In this document: piece after piece, positions 15,065-23,203 of the stretch | Layout of the letters: each line of letters opens with the position of its first letter | How positions within the stretch are numbered: position 1 is the first letter of the stretch | Assembly (NCBI GenBank): GCA_012960055.1 | Contig: DUCA01000120.1 | Location: 1 to 24,609 of the forward strand | From: Cycloclasticus sp. | Lineage (GTDB): Bacteria > Pseudomonadota > Gammaproteobacteria > Methylococcales > Cycloclasticaceae | Reading direction: 5' to 3' | Length of the DNA: 24,609 bases | Notes under the pieces: generated by a model | What the model saw: only the letters and a program-made list of their open reading frames with translations | What the model was told of the DNA's origin: nothing | Databases searched by the model: none | Position numbers and translations under genes: made by a program

Positions 15065-15502
15065 TTAATTTTTAGGCACTGTATCACAGTCACACTCTGT
15101 GAGTAATGCCTCACAAACACAATCATCTGGGCGGCTTCTCGGCGTCATCATTAATGCTTGGTGCCGCGCTGCAAGGTCTTCGCGCTTACCCTGTAAAATA
15201 CTAAGCTCCTGATCTAGAACAAATAATTTTTGGTCTAAAGTAGATGACAAGCGTTTACGTAATGAACTTTCACTTTCATTAGTTTGTTTATTTAAATCTT
15301 GTAACTCTGCTATAGATAAGCCCATACGACGTAAGCTAATAAACAACTGGGCTATTCTTACTTCGTTTGGTCCGTAGAGCCGATAATCAGACTCTGTTCG
15401 TGATGGATGCTCAAGCAATCCAATTTTTTCATAGAAACGCAGTGTCTTTGTAGTGGTTTCTAACATCTTCGCTAATTCGCCAATTCGAATGAGGTCATCC
15501 AT
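15065..15502 (-). CDS. MerR-family metal-responsive regulator with a Cys-rich tail
   Basis: A 145-residue MerR-family transcription factor. The winged-helix DNA-binding part (RIGELAKMLETTTKTLRFYE, then DYRLYGPNEVRIAQLFISLRRMG) covers about 5-60, and a coiled-coil dimer helix about 72-118. The C-terminal loop holds Cys128, Cys130, Cys137 and Cys139 (CVC and CDC), a likely sensor site. The Cys that ZntR and CueR relatives use at the start of the dimer helix is missing. Neighbours suggest nickel or zinc as ligand. It is divergent from the CobW-like gene and lies just upstream of the hydrogenase promoter that carries a MerR-type operator. Confidence 0.85.
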   Translation of the reverse strand: MDDLIRIGELAKMLETTTKTLRFYEKIGLLEHPSRTESDYRLYGPNEVRIAQLFISLRRMGLSIAELQDLNKQTNESESSLRKRLSSTLDQKLFVLDQELSILQGKREDLAARHQALMMTPRSRPDDCVCEALLTECDCDTVPKN

Positions 15503-15553
15503 TTTTTAATCCCCGATTAATGTTACTCACTGCACATTTGAGTACGTATACAG

Positions 15554-15570
15554 AGTGATGTCGAATCACT
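15554..15570. promoter_or_regulatory. Inverted repeat between the merR-like and cobW-like genes
   Basis: AGTGAT and ATCACT are separated by 5 bases and followed directly by TTATAT. The site lies midway in the 141-base divergent spacer. It may be a control site for one or both genes, but it does not resemble the TCCTTA-N3-TAAGGA operator. Short arms make chance possible. Confidence 0.35.
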
Positions 15571-15643
15571 TTATATAGTAGTCGATTAATCAATAAATTA
15601 ACGTACTATATACATATTATCAAACCATTAAGAGTGTGCTTGT

Positions 15644-16654
15644 ATGGACAACAACAGCGACATTATTAATTTCACCATCATCACAGGTTTTCTTGGTGTC
15701 GGAAAAACCACCCTATTGCGGCACTTATTAACTGACCAACACGATCAAAAACTCGCTGTCATTATTAACGAGTTTGGTGAAATTGGCATTGATGGAGCGC
15801 TGGTTTTAGATGAGGCTGGCGATCGAATGTTAGAAATGAATAATGGCTGCGTCTGCTGTGAAGTCCGCGATGATTTAGTGGCCGCTATCACTAGTTTGTT
15901 GAATAAACGAAATGAAGGATTAATAGAATTTGATCAAATCGTTATGGAAACGACGGGCATTGCTCGGCCAGGCCCAATTGTTGAAACATTACATAGCCCA
16001 ACATTAAAACGGTTGGTTAGTCTGAATGGGATTATTACCGTCGTTGATGCTTTTCATGTTAGTTCACAACTTGATGAATTTGCAGAGGCTCAAGAGCAAA
16101 TTGGCGTTGCTGATTTTATAATTCTCAATAAAACAGATTTAGTTGATAACGATCAGTTGCTGCAAATAAAACAACGTATTGAATCAATGAACACTCAAGC
16201 AACAATTCAATTGGCTGCCGAATGTAACATTGACGTTAGTACTCTTTTTAACATTGCCGACGATTCTATGACTCGATTAGATGATGGCTTCGAGAACAAA
16301 TCAAACAATAAACCCATTCATGAACATCACCATAAGCCACACTTAGATAATGTCAGTAGTTTAAGCATTGAGATAGTAGAACCATTACAAAAAGAGCTTT
16401 TACTCGACTGGTTTTCTTTTTTTATTATGCGTTACGAAGAACGACTACTACGATTTAAAGGTATTCTAAACTTTAAGGATCATGATAATCGCACGTTGTT
16501 CCAAGGAATACACAGCTTATTCGAGGCCAAAATAGATCGTGAGTGGCTAACTGACGAATTGCGCGTTTCAAGAATCGTCTTTATAGGAAAAGATTTACCA
16601 AAAGAAGAAATTCGTTCCGGCATTAAGGCTTGTATTGCGAATTCATCGCGGTAA
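15644..16654 (+). CDS. CobW/COG0523 family metallochaperone GTPase
   Basis: A 336-residue G3E-family GTPase. It shows Walker A GFLGVGKT (15-22), the family metal motif CVCC (Cys69, Cys71, Cys72), the ETTGIARPGP region, NKTD (G4) and a C-terminal CobW_C domain (about 235-330). A His-rich stretch HEHHHKPH lies in the linker. COG0523 proteins deliver Zn, Co, Ni or Fe to target proteins. The nickel-GTPase HypB belongs to the same G3E group, and no hypB is in the window, so this protein could take its place in hydrogenase nickel delivery. It is divergent from the merR-like gene and converges with the hyp operon. Confidence 0.88.
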   Translation: MDNNSDIINFTIITGFLGVGKTTLLRHLLTDQHDQKLAVIINEFGEIGIDGALVLDEAGDRMLEMNNGCVCCEVRDDLVAAITSLLNKRNEGLIEFDQIVMETTGIARPGPIVETLHSPTLKRLVSLNGIITVVDAFHVSSQLDEFAEAQEQIGVADFIILNKTDLVDNDQLLQIKQRIESMNTQATIQLAAECNIDVSTLFNIADDSMTRLDDGFENKSNNKPIHEHHHKPHLDNVSSLSIEIVEPLQKELLLDWFSFFIMRYEERLLRFKGILNFKDHDNRTLFQGIHSLFEAKIDREWLTDELRVSRIVFIGKDLPKEEIRSGIKACIANSSR

Positions 16655-16674
16655 GTTAAAAGCTCACCCTTAAT

Positions 16675-16698
16675 TATAGAGCAGTCTATAGTTTCTTT
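16675..16698. terminator. Possible terminator between cobW-like and hyp operon ends
   Basis: TATAGA and TCTATA are separated by GCAG, and a GTTTCTTT tract follows on the plus strand. The stem is short and AT-rich and overlaps the stop of the FmdE-like gene, so this is a weak call. Confidence 0.35.
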
Positions 16699-17249
16699 AA
16701 TCGAGTATTAAATAAAGTTGCTAATGGTTCCGCCCACAACGCTTCAGATAGCTCTGCCTTATACAGCTTGAACAGACTTTGATCTTCCGTTGCTTCATTA
16801 GTTGTTCCAAGCCGATCACACAACTCATAAAATTCAGTAGGTACAAAATCTTTACGTAAGGTCACTTCAATTGTTACCCGTCCATCACTAACCTGCCATT
16901 CGTATTTCATTTGACTGCTACAGCCTTTTTGTGACGCACATTCATTCGTGAGATAAAAATTTTTCCGTTCGACACAAGCCGTAACAAATTCGATAGCATC
17001 TCTTACACCCGGCCCAGGGTGAGCGCTGGTGACTAACAGGTTTTTACGATCCCACAATTGTTCTTTCGACAGCATTTCAGCGGCAAGTTGCATGGCACGA
17101 AACCCTACAGCGAGCCCCCACCATGAATCACCTTGATGGAATTCTTTAGCGCCCGAATAATCGAGCAGTAGTTTTTTACCTTGGTCGATGATACGAATTG
17201 TTCTGCCTTCGACGACGGCTTGTTGCAGAGTTGGACGGTTGTCATCCAT
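16686..17249 (-). CDS. FmdE-like domain protein, last gene of the hyp operon
   Basis: A protein of 187 residues from the ATG at 17249; an in-frame TTG at 17261, overlapping hypE, would give 191. The stretch from GDSWWGLAVGFRAMQLAAEML through LLVTSAHPGPGVRDAIEFVT to ACVERKNF resembles the FmdE domain, where HGHxCPGLAxGxR, a GxDAIQ-like segment and a CTxGKGN segment occur. The usual N-terminal His/Cys metal ligands are replaced here (GDSWWGL). Another Cys pair (NECASQKGC) follows. It takes the place where hypA/hypB genes often stand after hypE. Role unknown: metal or cofactor handling in maturation is inferred from position. Confidence 0.55.
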   Translation of the reverse strand: MDDNRPTLQQAVVEGRTIRIIDQGKKLLLDYSGAKEFHQGDSWWGLAVGFRAMQLAAEMLSKEQLWDRKNLLVTSAHPGPGVRDAIEFVTACVERKNFYLTNECASQKGCSSQMKYEWQVSDGRVTIEVTLRKDFVPTEFYELCDRLGTTNEATEDQSLFKLYKAELSEALWAEPLATLFNTRLKKL

Positions 17250-17254
17250 CGGTA

Positions 17255-18337
17255 TCAACAAATTCTTGGTAGCTGCTCTCCTACCAACATATCAACAATG
17301 CGTTCCCCACCAAACATGGTTTGTAGCACAACTATTGATGCCGGCTGTTCAACGACTTCGCCAATAATGGCCGAGTGCTCACCCTGTTTGTGTGCGCGCA
17401 TCGCTGCCAGTACGGTTTGCGCGTGCTTTGCTGGTACCACAGCAAGCATCTTACCTTCGTTAGCGAGGTACAGTGGATCCAAACCCAATATTTCACACAT
17501 GCCTCGTACTTCATCACGTATGGGAATGGCTGATTCATCAAGCCGAATACCCACGTTACTCGCCTCGGCAAATTCATTCAGCACAGTGGCAATGCCACCA
17601 CGTGTTGCATCACGCAGGCAATGGATCTCGTCACAAGCGCTTATCATCGTTTGAACTAGCTCGTGTAATGGCTGACAATCACTCTCAATGGTGCTTTCCA
17701 ACGCAAGTTCCCCACGTGCATCGACAATGGCAGCGCCGTGATCACCGATGTGTCCATTAATAATAATAACGTCCCCGGGTATTGCTCTGTCGGCAGCAAT
17801 GTCTACTTTCTTGTTGATTACGCCAATGCCGGCTGTGTTGATGAAGAGCTTATCGGCTGAACCGTGATTAACCACTTTGGTATCGCCGGTGACGATAAAT
17901 ACGCCTGCTTCTGCCGCCGCTTGGCTCATTGATGTCACGACACGTCTAAGCGTTTCGATAGGCAGTCCCTCTTCCAAGATAAAACCACAACTGAGGTATA
18001 AGGGTTTTGCACCACCTGCGGCTAAATCATTAACCGTGCCGTTGACGGCCAAGGTACCGATATCACCGCCCGGGAAAAAAAGTGGGTCGACGACATAGCT
18101 ATCGGTGGTAAACGCGAGCCGATCGCCTAATGCTGACAATTCTTTAAGAGATAACCTAGCCTGGTCTTCCAACTGGTCCAATATCGGGTTGGAAAACCCT
18201 TTGATAAAAACATCATCGATTAAAGCACGCATGGCCTTACCCCCACTGCCATGCGACATATTAATGGTTTTGCCTTTATCTTTTAAGTAAAGCTTATCCG
18301 CCTGTCCTTGTTTCGACGTCACCTTGCTTGTACTCAT
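17255..18337 (-). CDS. hypE: HypE, carbamoyl dehydratase of hydrogenase maturation
   Basis: A 360-residue HypE. It converts the thiocarbamate on its C-terminal Cys to thiocyanate with ATP, providing cyanide for the NiFe-site iron with HypF, HypC and HypD. The N-terminus has NMSHGSGGKAMRALI (about 24-38). AIRS/PurM-type ATP motifs are present (TTDSYVVDPLFFPGGDIGTLAVNGTVNDLA region, FIVTGDTKVV). The C-terminus is the canonical PRIC, whose Cys carries the carbamoyl group. Its start overlaps the hypD stop by 4 bases. Confidence 0.96.
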   Translation of the reverse strand: MSTSKVTSKQGQADKLYLKDKGKTINMSHGSGGKAMRALIDDVFIKGFSNPILDQLEDQARLSLKELSALGDRLAFTTDSYVVDPLFFPGGDIGTLAVNGTVNDLAAGGAKPLYLSCGFILEEGLPIETLRRVVTSMSQAAAEAGVFIVTGDTKVVNHGSADKLFINTAGIGVINKKVDIAADRAIPGDVIIINGHIGDHGAAIVDARGELALESTIESDCQPLHELVQTMISACDEIHCLRDATRGGIATVLNEFAEASNVGIRLDESAIPIRDEVRGMCEILGLDPLYLANEGKMLAVVPAKHAQTVLAAMRAHKQGEHSAIIGEVVEQPASIVVLQTMFGGERIVDMLVGEQLPRIC

Positions 18338-19497
18338 ACAGCCTCACCTTCAGGTTTCGTCGCTTTGCGTTTCGCCAATAATTCAGGCAAGTTGCCAAAA
18401 TTATAATAAGCTGCGCAAGCACCTTCGGAAGAAACCATCAAGGCACCCATCGGGTTTTCTGGGGTGCAAGCACCGCCAAATATTTTACATTCCCAGGGTT
18501 TGATGACCCCTTTAAGCACCTCGCCGCACTGACAAGATTTGGGGTCAGCGATTTTAAGATTAGGCACGGTAAACTTTTGTTCGGCATCGTAAAGCGCATA
18601 TTCACCGCGCATACGGATGCCCGAGTGATCAATCGAACCCAATCCACGCCATTCGAAAAATTCACGCAACTCGAATACCTTACTGATGGCATCAAGCCCT
18701 GGCTCGTTACCATCAACAGGCACGATTCGTTTATATTGGTTTTCAACTTCGCAGCGGTTTTCGGCCAATTGCTTGAGTACCATCCAGATTGACTGCAAAA
18801 TATCCAGAGGCTCGAAACCAGTGATGACAATCGGCTTATTATAGTTTGCAGTAATGAACTGGAAAGGCTGTTCACCGACCACCATACTGACATGTCCCGG
18901 CGCTAGAAATCCATCTAATCGCATATCGGGCGAGTCAAGAATGGCTTTAATGGTGGGTACCGTAGTGATGTGATTACAGAATAATGAAAAATTTTTTATA
19001 CCCTCTACTTCAGCCTGTAATACCGTCAGCGCGCTGCTAGGCATGGTGGTTTCAAAACCCAATGCAAAAAATATAACTTCGCGGTCTGGGTTTTTACGTG
19101 CCAGTGCTAAAGAGTCCAGTGGTGAATAGACCATTCGAACATCAGCACCTTCAGCTTTCGCTTGCAACAGGCTTTTTTTCGAACCGGGAACCCGCATAGC
19201 ATCACCAAAGGTTGTAAAAATAACATTGGGTCGCTCAGCTAACGCAACACAGTCATCCACCCGGCCCATCGGCAATACACAAACTGGACAACCAGGACCA
19301 TGCACTAGTTCGATGCTTTTAGGTAACATTTGCTCGATACCATAACGAAAAATAGTGTGTGTATGGCCGCCACAAAATTCCATAATCTGCAAAGGTCGTT
19401 CTGCAGCAGATGGGATTTGCTTCACTAACTCGCTAATCTCGTGTTTTAGAACTTGTGCTTTGACCGGGTCACGAAATTCATCGACGTACTTCATCAT
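18334..19497 (-). CDS. hypD: HypD, Fe-S scaffold of hydrogenase maturation
   Basis: A 387-residue HypD. With HypC it holds iron while CN and CO are attached. Conserved family blocks are present: EFCGGHTHTIFRYGI (about 42-56), HGPGCPVCVLPMGRVD (about 66-81), a GFETT block, and the C-terminal Cys motifs (SCQCGEVLKG; WECKIFGGACTPENPMGACMV-like) that bind the [4Fe-4S] cluster. Here the last block reads NPMGALMVSSEGACAAYY. The start overlaps the stop of the SIS gene (TAATG). Confidence 0.96.
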   Translation of the reverse strand: MMKYVDEFRDPVKAQVLKHEISELVKQIPSAAERPLQIMEFCGGHTHTIFRYGIEQMLPKSIELVHGPGCPVCVLPMGRVDDCVALAERPNVIFTTFGDAMRVPGSKKSLLQAKAEGADVRMVYSPLDSLALARKNPDREVIFFALGFETTMPSSALTVLQAEVEGIKNFSLFCNHITTVPTIKAILDSPDMRLDGFLAPGHVSMVVGEQPFQFITANYNKPIVITGFEPLDILQSIWMVLKQLAENRCEVENQYKRIVPVDGNEPGLDAISKVFELREFFEWRGLGSIDHSGIRMRGEYALYDAEQKFTVPNLKIADPKSCQCGEVLKGVIKPWECKIFGGACTPENPMGALMVSSEGACAAYYNFGNLPELLAKRKATKPEGEAV

Positions 19498-20204
19498 TAT
19501 TCACCTTGCTCTGTTTGATCAGGCTTGTTGAACAGCTTGCCACGGTCATCCGCCAAAATTGTATGCACTAAATCCCAGAGTATATGGTAGCTAGCAACGT
19601 GCACTTCTTGCACACGATGAATAGAATCGGTTTCTACCAACAAGCAATAATCGACCAAGCCACAAGTTTTCATATCGCCACCATCACCACCAACAAAACC
19701 GAAGGTTATTAATCCCATTTCTTTGGCTTTTCGGTACGCTTCCAGCAAATTCTCTGAATTGCCACTGGTGGAAAAACCAATAACACCATCGCCTTTTGTA
19801 GCAAGGGAATCTAACTGTCGAACAAAGATATGCTTAACACCGACATCATTAGCAACCCCACTAATCATGGCATTATCCATAACCAAATTAATCGCAGGCA
19901 GTGCCGGGCGGCCTGCTGTTATAGGATGTTGAAATTCCACCGCAAAATGTGAAGCATCACAACTCGAGCCACCGTTACCCATTGAAAACATACGGGAACC
20001 TGTACGATATACCGCTGCCATCGCCTTAGCTGCGTCTACTAAATCTTGCGCATTGGCTTCAAAAAAAGACCGTTTTACATCAATACTGTGAAGTGCTTTT
20101 TGTTTGACTGATTCTAGCAGCACTGAATTTTCATCTACAAGATTTTTACGTTTACCGTGTAAAAATGGATACAAAGATTCTAGATTGGTTTTTGTGTTTG
20201 ACAT
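19497..20204 (-). CDS. SIS-domain phosphosugar isomerase, GmhA-like, in the hyp operon
   Basis: A 235-residue protein of the sedoheptulose-7-phosphate isomerase (GmhA) type. The SIS-domain features are GNGGSSCDASHFAVEF (about 77-92) and IGFSTSGNSENLLEAYRKAK (about 142-161), with HRVQEVHVASYHILWDLVH near the C-terminus. GmhA normally makes heptose for lipopolysaccharide. Here it sits between hypC and hypD with a 16-base gap and a stop/start overlap, so it belongs to the maturation operon. I recall gmhA-like genes in other group 1h hydrogenase clusters. Its role in maturation is not known to me. Confidence 0.85.
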   Translation of the reverse strand: MSNTKTNLESLYPFLHGKRKNLVDENSVLLESVKQKALHSIDVKRSFFEANAQDLVDAAKAMAAVYRTGSRMFSMGNGGSSCDASHFAVEFQHPITAGRPALPAINLVMDNAMISGVANDVGVKHIFVRQLDSLATKGDGVIGFSTSGNSENLLEAYRKAKEMGLITFGFVGGDGGDMKTCGLVDYCLLVETDSIHRVQEVHVASYHILWDLVHTILADDRGKLFNKPDQTEQGE

Positions 20205-20220
20205 GATTTTACGTGTGGCT

Positions 20221-20502
20221 TCAAATATCTGACGTGCTTTTCATCTCAAGCATTTGCTCCATCATTTCGCCCATCTCGTCAAGCACAGCAATTGTTTTGA
20301 GTGCCTCTTCTTCATCGATGATACTCATAGCAAAACCAACGTGTATCAGCACCCAGTCACCCATGCAAGACTCGAAAGGGTGGTCTGTACCAATTATGCA
20401 AGACACATTTATAACTCGTTTAACGCCAGAGACATCTACTTTAACCAAATTCTTCTCTTTATCAACAAGCTCGATAACTTGCCCAGGAATTGCTAAACAC
20501 AT
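20221..20502 (-). CDS. hypC: HypC, hydrogenase maturation chaperone
   Basis: A 93-residue HypC/HupF chaperone that shuttles the Fe(CN)2CO unit from HypD to the large-subunit precursor. It starts with the invariant MCLAIPGQV, in which Cys2 is the iron ligand, and has the family GDWVLIHVGFAMSIIDEEEA block (about 48-67). The C-terminus is rich in Met and Glu. Its ribosome-binding site (AAGGAG) overlaps the end of hypF, indicating coupling. Confidence 0.95.
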   Translation of the reverse strand: MCLAIPGQVIELVDKEKNLVKVDVSGVKRVINVSCIIGTDHPFESCMGDWVLIHVGFAMSIIDEEEALKTIAVLDEMGEMMEQMLEMKSTSDI

Positions 20503-20506
20503 AATC

Positions 20507-22855
20507 TTACGTCTCCTTAAAGGTGGCTATTGCTCGTGCTGCAGAAACTACAGCTTGGCCAAACGATATCCCACCATCATTGGCGGGGATTTGATGATGG
20601 GTCAACACTTGATAACCTTTCTCTCGTAATCTAGTAATGACCTGCTCATTTAGAATTCTATTCTGGAATACCCCGCCAGATAAAGCAATGGTATTAATAT
20701 CATGAGATTTTTTTTCACTCGTGACTTTATCAACCATCGCCACGATGATTTTTGCTAACCCCTTGTGAAACCGTGCTGAAATAACCCCTCGCGGTGTATT
20801 CAAGGATAGGTCCTCAAGGACTTCTGGCCACATCATAGTACTGTCGATAAAGGGCATTTCATTAGAAACTATTTCAAAAGAATAGCTCAGTGAATCGTCC
20901 TCATGATACAGCGTGTCTAAATCAACTACCGCCTCAAATTCAATGGCGGCTTGCCCTTCGTAACTGGTAGTTTGCGCACTAAACCCAACAGCGGCTGCAA
21001 CGGCATCAAATAAGCGTCCGCAAGATGAAGCCAATGGGGAATTAGCACCACTTTGAAGCATGGCGTTAAGTGTGGCGAGCGGTTTTGATTGAAGCAATTG
21101 AATAATTTCAAGATGTTCGTATTTATCTGCCAACACCGACCAATCACTCTCGATATTCAAATGTGCGTATGTGTTGCGCCAAGGCTCACGCATCGCTTTC
21201 GAGCCTCCGAGTAAGGCAACTGGCCTGAAACTACCAACACGCTGATAGTCGGCGTAGTTCACCAGTAAAAACTCACCCCCCCAAAATGTATCACCACCAT
21301 GCCCTAGCCCATCCAGTGCAATCCCCAATACAGGCCCCGCATTTAATGGCCAGGCATTTTCTGCCATACAGGCAGCTATATGTGCATGGTGATGCTGTAC
21401 TTTATCCAGTGGAACATTGTTTTTTTCTGACGTTTTCTGGCCCAGTTTCGATGACATATATTCTGGATGTTTATCAATAACGATGCGCTCAGCTGTATGT
21501 TCATACATTTGTTTATACAGCTGTATATTATTTAAGTAGTCTTGGTATGTTGGCGCGTCTTCAAGATCACCTATGTGCTGAGATACAATCGCTTGAGCAT
21601 CTTTAATCAGGCAGAACGTATTTTTTAATTCTCCACCCATCGCTAATGCATCTGGAGCAGAATCGAAACCAGGTGGAAGAGATAACGGCACCGGCGCATA
21701 ACCTCTAGAGCGTCGAAGTATCACCGCTTCATTAGCTATAATTCTAACCACAGAGTCATCCACACGATTAAGAATGTCTCGATTGTGTAGCAACATAAAA
21801 TCAGCGATATTACTCAATCGCTTTTTTGCGTCATCATTATCAATACATTGAGGTTCATCAGACAAATTACCGGATGTTAAAACGATAGGGTCATCTAATT
21901 GTTGCAAGAGTAAATGATGCAACGGTGTATATGGCAACATGAATCCTAATGAGCTCTGCCCCGGGGCTAACGCCTGAGGTAATTCTTCTTGGCTGTTTAT
22001 TTGCAAGATAACGATTGGAGATTCACTGCTTTTCAATAACGCCTCTTCTTTATCGCTAACTGTGCAGAAACGCCTAATACTTTTCATATTCGCAGCCATT
22101 AAAGCAAACGGTTTTTGATAACGACGCTTACGTTTTCGCAATCGTTTTACAGCGCTAATGTTGCTTGCATCACAGGCTAAATGAAAGCCACCGATACCTT
22201 TGATTGCTACAATTTTTCCTTGTTTTATTTGTTCACACGCTTTATCAATATCATCAATCCAATCAGTATCTTCTTCACTCGTAGGCTCTAACCATACCGT
22301 TGGCCCGCACGAATGACAGGCATTAGGTTGCGCGTGAAAACGTCGGTCATTGGGCGAATCATATTCGCGTTGACACGCGTCACACATGCTAAACGATGCC
22401 ATACTGGTATTCTTTCGGTCATAAGGAATGGTTTTAACTATTGAAAAACGTGGCCCGCAGTGTGTGCAGTTAGTAAATGGGTAACGATAGCGACGATCTG
22501 GCGGACTTAATGTGTCAACAATACAGGCCGTACAAGTGGTTGCATCTGGCGTAATAATAGTACGAGGCGAACCCCTCTCACTGGACGTTATAACAAAGTC
22601 TTTTGGGGTAATATCAGCAGATAAGTCTTCGACCAATATTTCATCAATTCGGGCCAGCGGCGGAGTCTCTATACGAAGCAAGTCAGTCAACTGATCCAAG
22701 GCCTCAGCTATTCCCCAAGCATGAATCAGTACACCATCACCATCGTTTAATACATTACCTTTAAGTCCAAGTCGTTTTGCAAACCTCAAAACAGTAGGCC
22801 GAAATCCTACACCTTGAACAATTCCATGTACGCGTATCGAACGGGCAATCAACAT
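20507..22855 (-). CDS. hypF: HypF, carbamoyltransferase of hydrogenase maturation
   Basis: A 782-residue HypF, first gene of the maturation operon. It makes the carbamoyl group for cyanide synthesis from carbamoyl phosphate and ATP. Domains in order are: acylphosphatase-like (about 1-90, VHGIVQGVGFRPTVLRFAKR); two zinc fingers (about 105-190, CTACIVDT, CTHCGPRFS, CDACQREY, CHSCGPTVW); a YrdC-like domain (about 205-385); and a Kae1-like carbamoyltransferase domain (about 395-780, HHHAHIAACMAEN, DGLGHGGDTFWGGEF, ALSGGVFQNRIL). Length and motifs are all normal. A TCCTTA-N3-TAAGGA operator lies about 115 bases upstream. Confidence 0.96.
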   Translation of the reverse strand: MLIARSIRVHGIVQGVGFRPTVLRFAKRLGLKGNVLNDGDGVLIHAWGIAEALDQLTDLLRIETPPLARIDEILVEDLSADITPKDFVITSSERGSPRTIITPDATTCTACIVDTLSPPDRRYRYPFTNCTHCGPRFSIVKTIPYDRKNTSMASFSMCDACQREYDSPNDRRFHAQPNACHSCGPTVWLEPTSEEDTDWIDDIDKACEQIKQGKIVAIKGIGGFHLACDASNISAVKRLRKRKRRYQKPFALMAANMKSIRRFCTVSDKEEALLKSSESPIVILQINSQEELPQALAPGQSSLGFMLPYTPLHHLLLQQLDDPIVLTSGNLSDEPQCIDNDDAKKRLSNIADFMLLHNRDILNRVDDSVVRIIANEAVILRRSRGYAPVPLSLPPGFDSAPDALAMGGELKNTFCLIKDAQAIVSQHIGDLEDAPTYQDYLNNIQLYKQMYEHTAERIVIDKHPEYMSSKLGQKTSEKNNVPLDKVQHHHAHIAACMAENAWPLNAGPVLGIALDGLGHGGDTFWGGEFLLVNYADYQRVGSFRPVALLGGSKAMREPWRNTYAHLNIESDWSVLADKYEHLEIIQLLQSKPLATLNAMLQSGANSPLASSCGRLFDAVAAAVGFSAQTTSYEGQAAIEFEAVVDLDTLYHEDDSLSYSFEIVSNEMPFIDSTMMWPEVLEDLSLNTPRGVISARFHKGLAKIIVAMVDKVTSEKKSHDINTIALSGGVFQNRILNEQVITRLREKGYQVLTHHQIPANDGGISFGQAVVSAARAIATFKET

Positions 22856-22970
22856 ATGAAGGCACCCACATGTTTAATTGTAAAAAAGTCGTTAAATGTA
22901 TTCAAGCAAGGCATCTTCTGAAAGCTATTGCACAGACATGATTTAATTTCATCCTTACCCCACTAAGTAT

Positions 22971-22985
22971 CCTTAGTTTAAGGAT
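22971..22985. promoter_or_regulatory. Second copy of the MerR-type operator, upstream of hypF
   Basis: TCCTTA-GTT-TAAGGA has arms and spacing identical to the operator inside the hydrogenase promoter. Placed as there, the -35 and -10 on the minus strand would be ATTACG and ACTTAG, weaker than at the hydrogenase promoter. A further partial copy (TCCTTA at 22953-22958 with TAAGTA after 6 bases) lies beside it. It suggests that hypF and the hydrogenase genes are controlled by the same regulator. Confidence 0.7.
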
Positions 22986-23147
22986 ATCGTAATAATGCGC
23001 TTAAAACAGTAGTAATTATTTTATAGCCAAGTTAATCGGAAATAGCTTTTAATTTATTATTTAATCGCCATGAGAACTGTAGACACTCCAAAGCTATAAA
23101 ATAATGCACATCAACCCTATGAAAATCTCGACTTTGGTAGACTGAGG
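22986..23147. other. AT-rich spacer between the hypF operator and the IS element
   Basis: No gene, RNA structure or repeat that I can support. The IS3-family insertion begins at its right edge. Confidence 0.5.
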
Positions 23148-23203
23148 CGTACCCCAATTAACGGACACACATTTTTAAGTTAATATTATAAAGAGGTGTC
23201 CAA

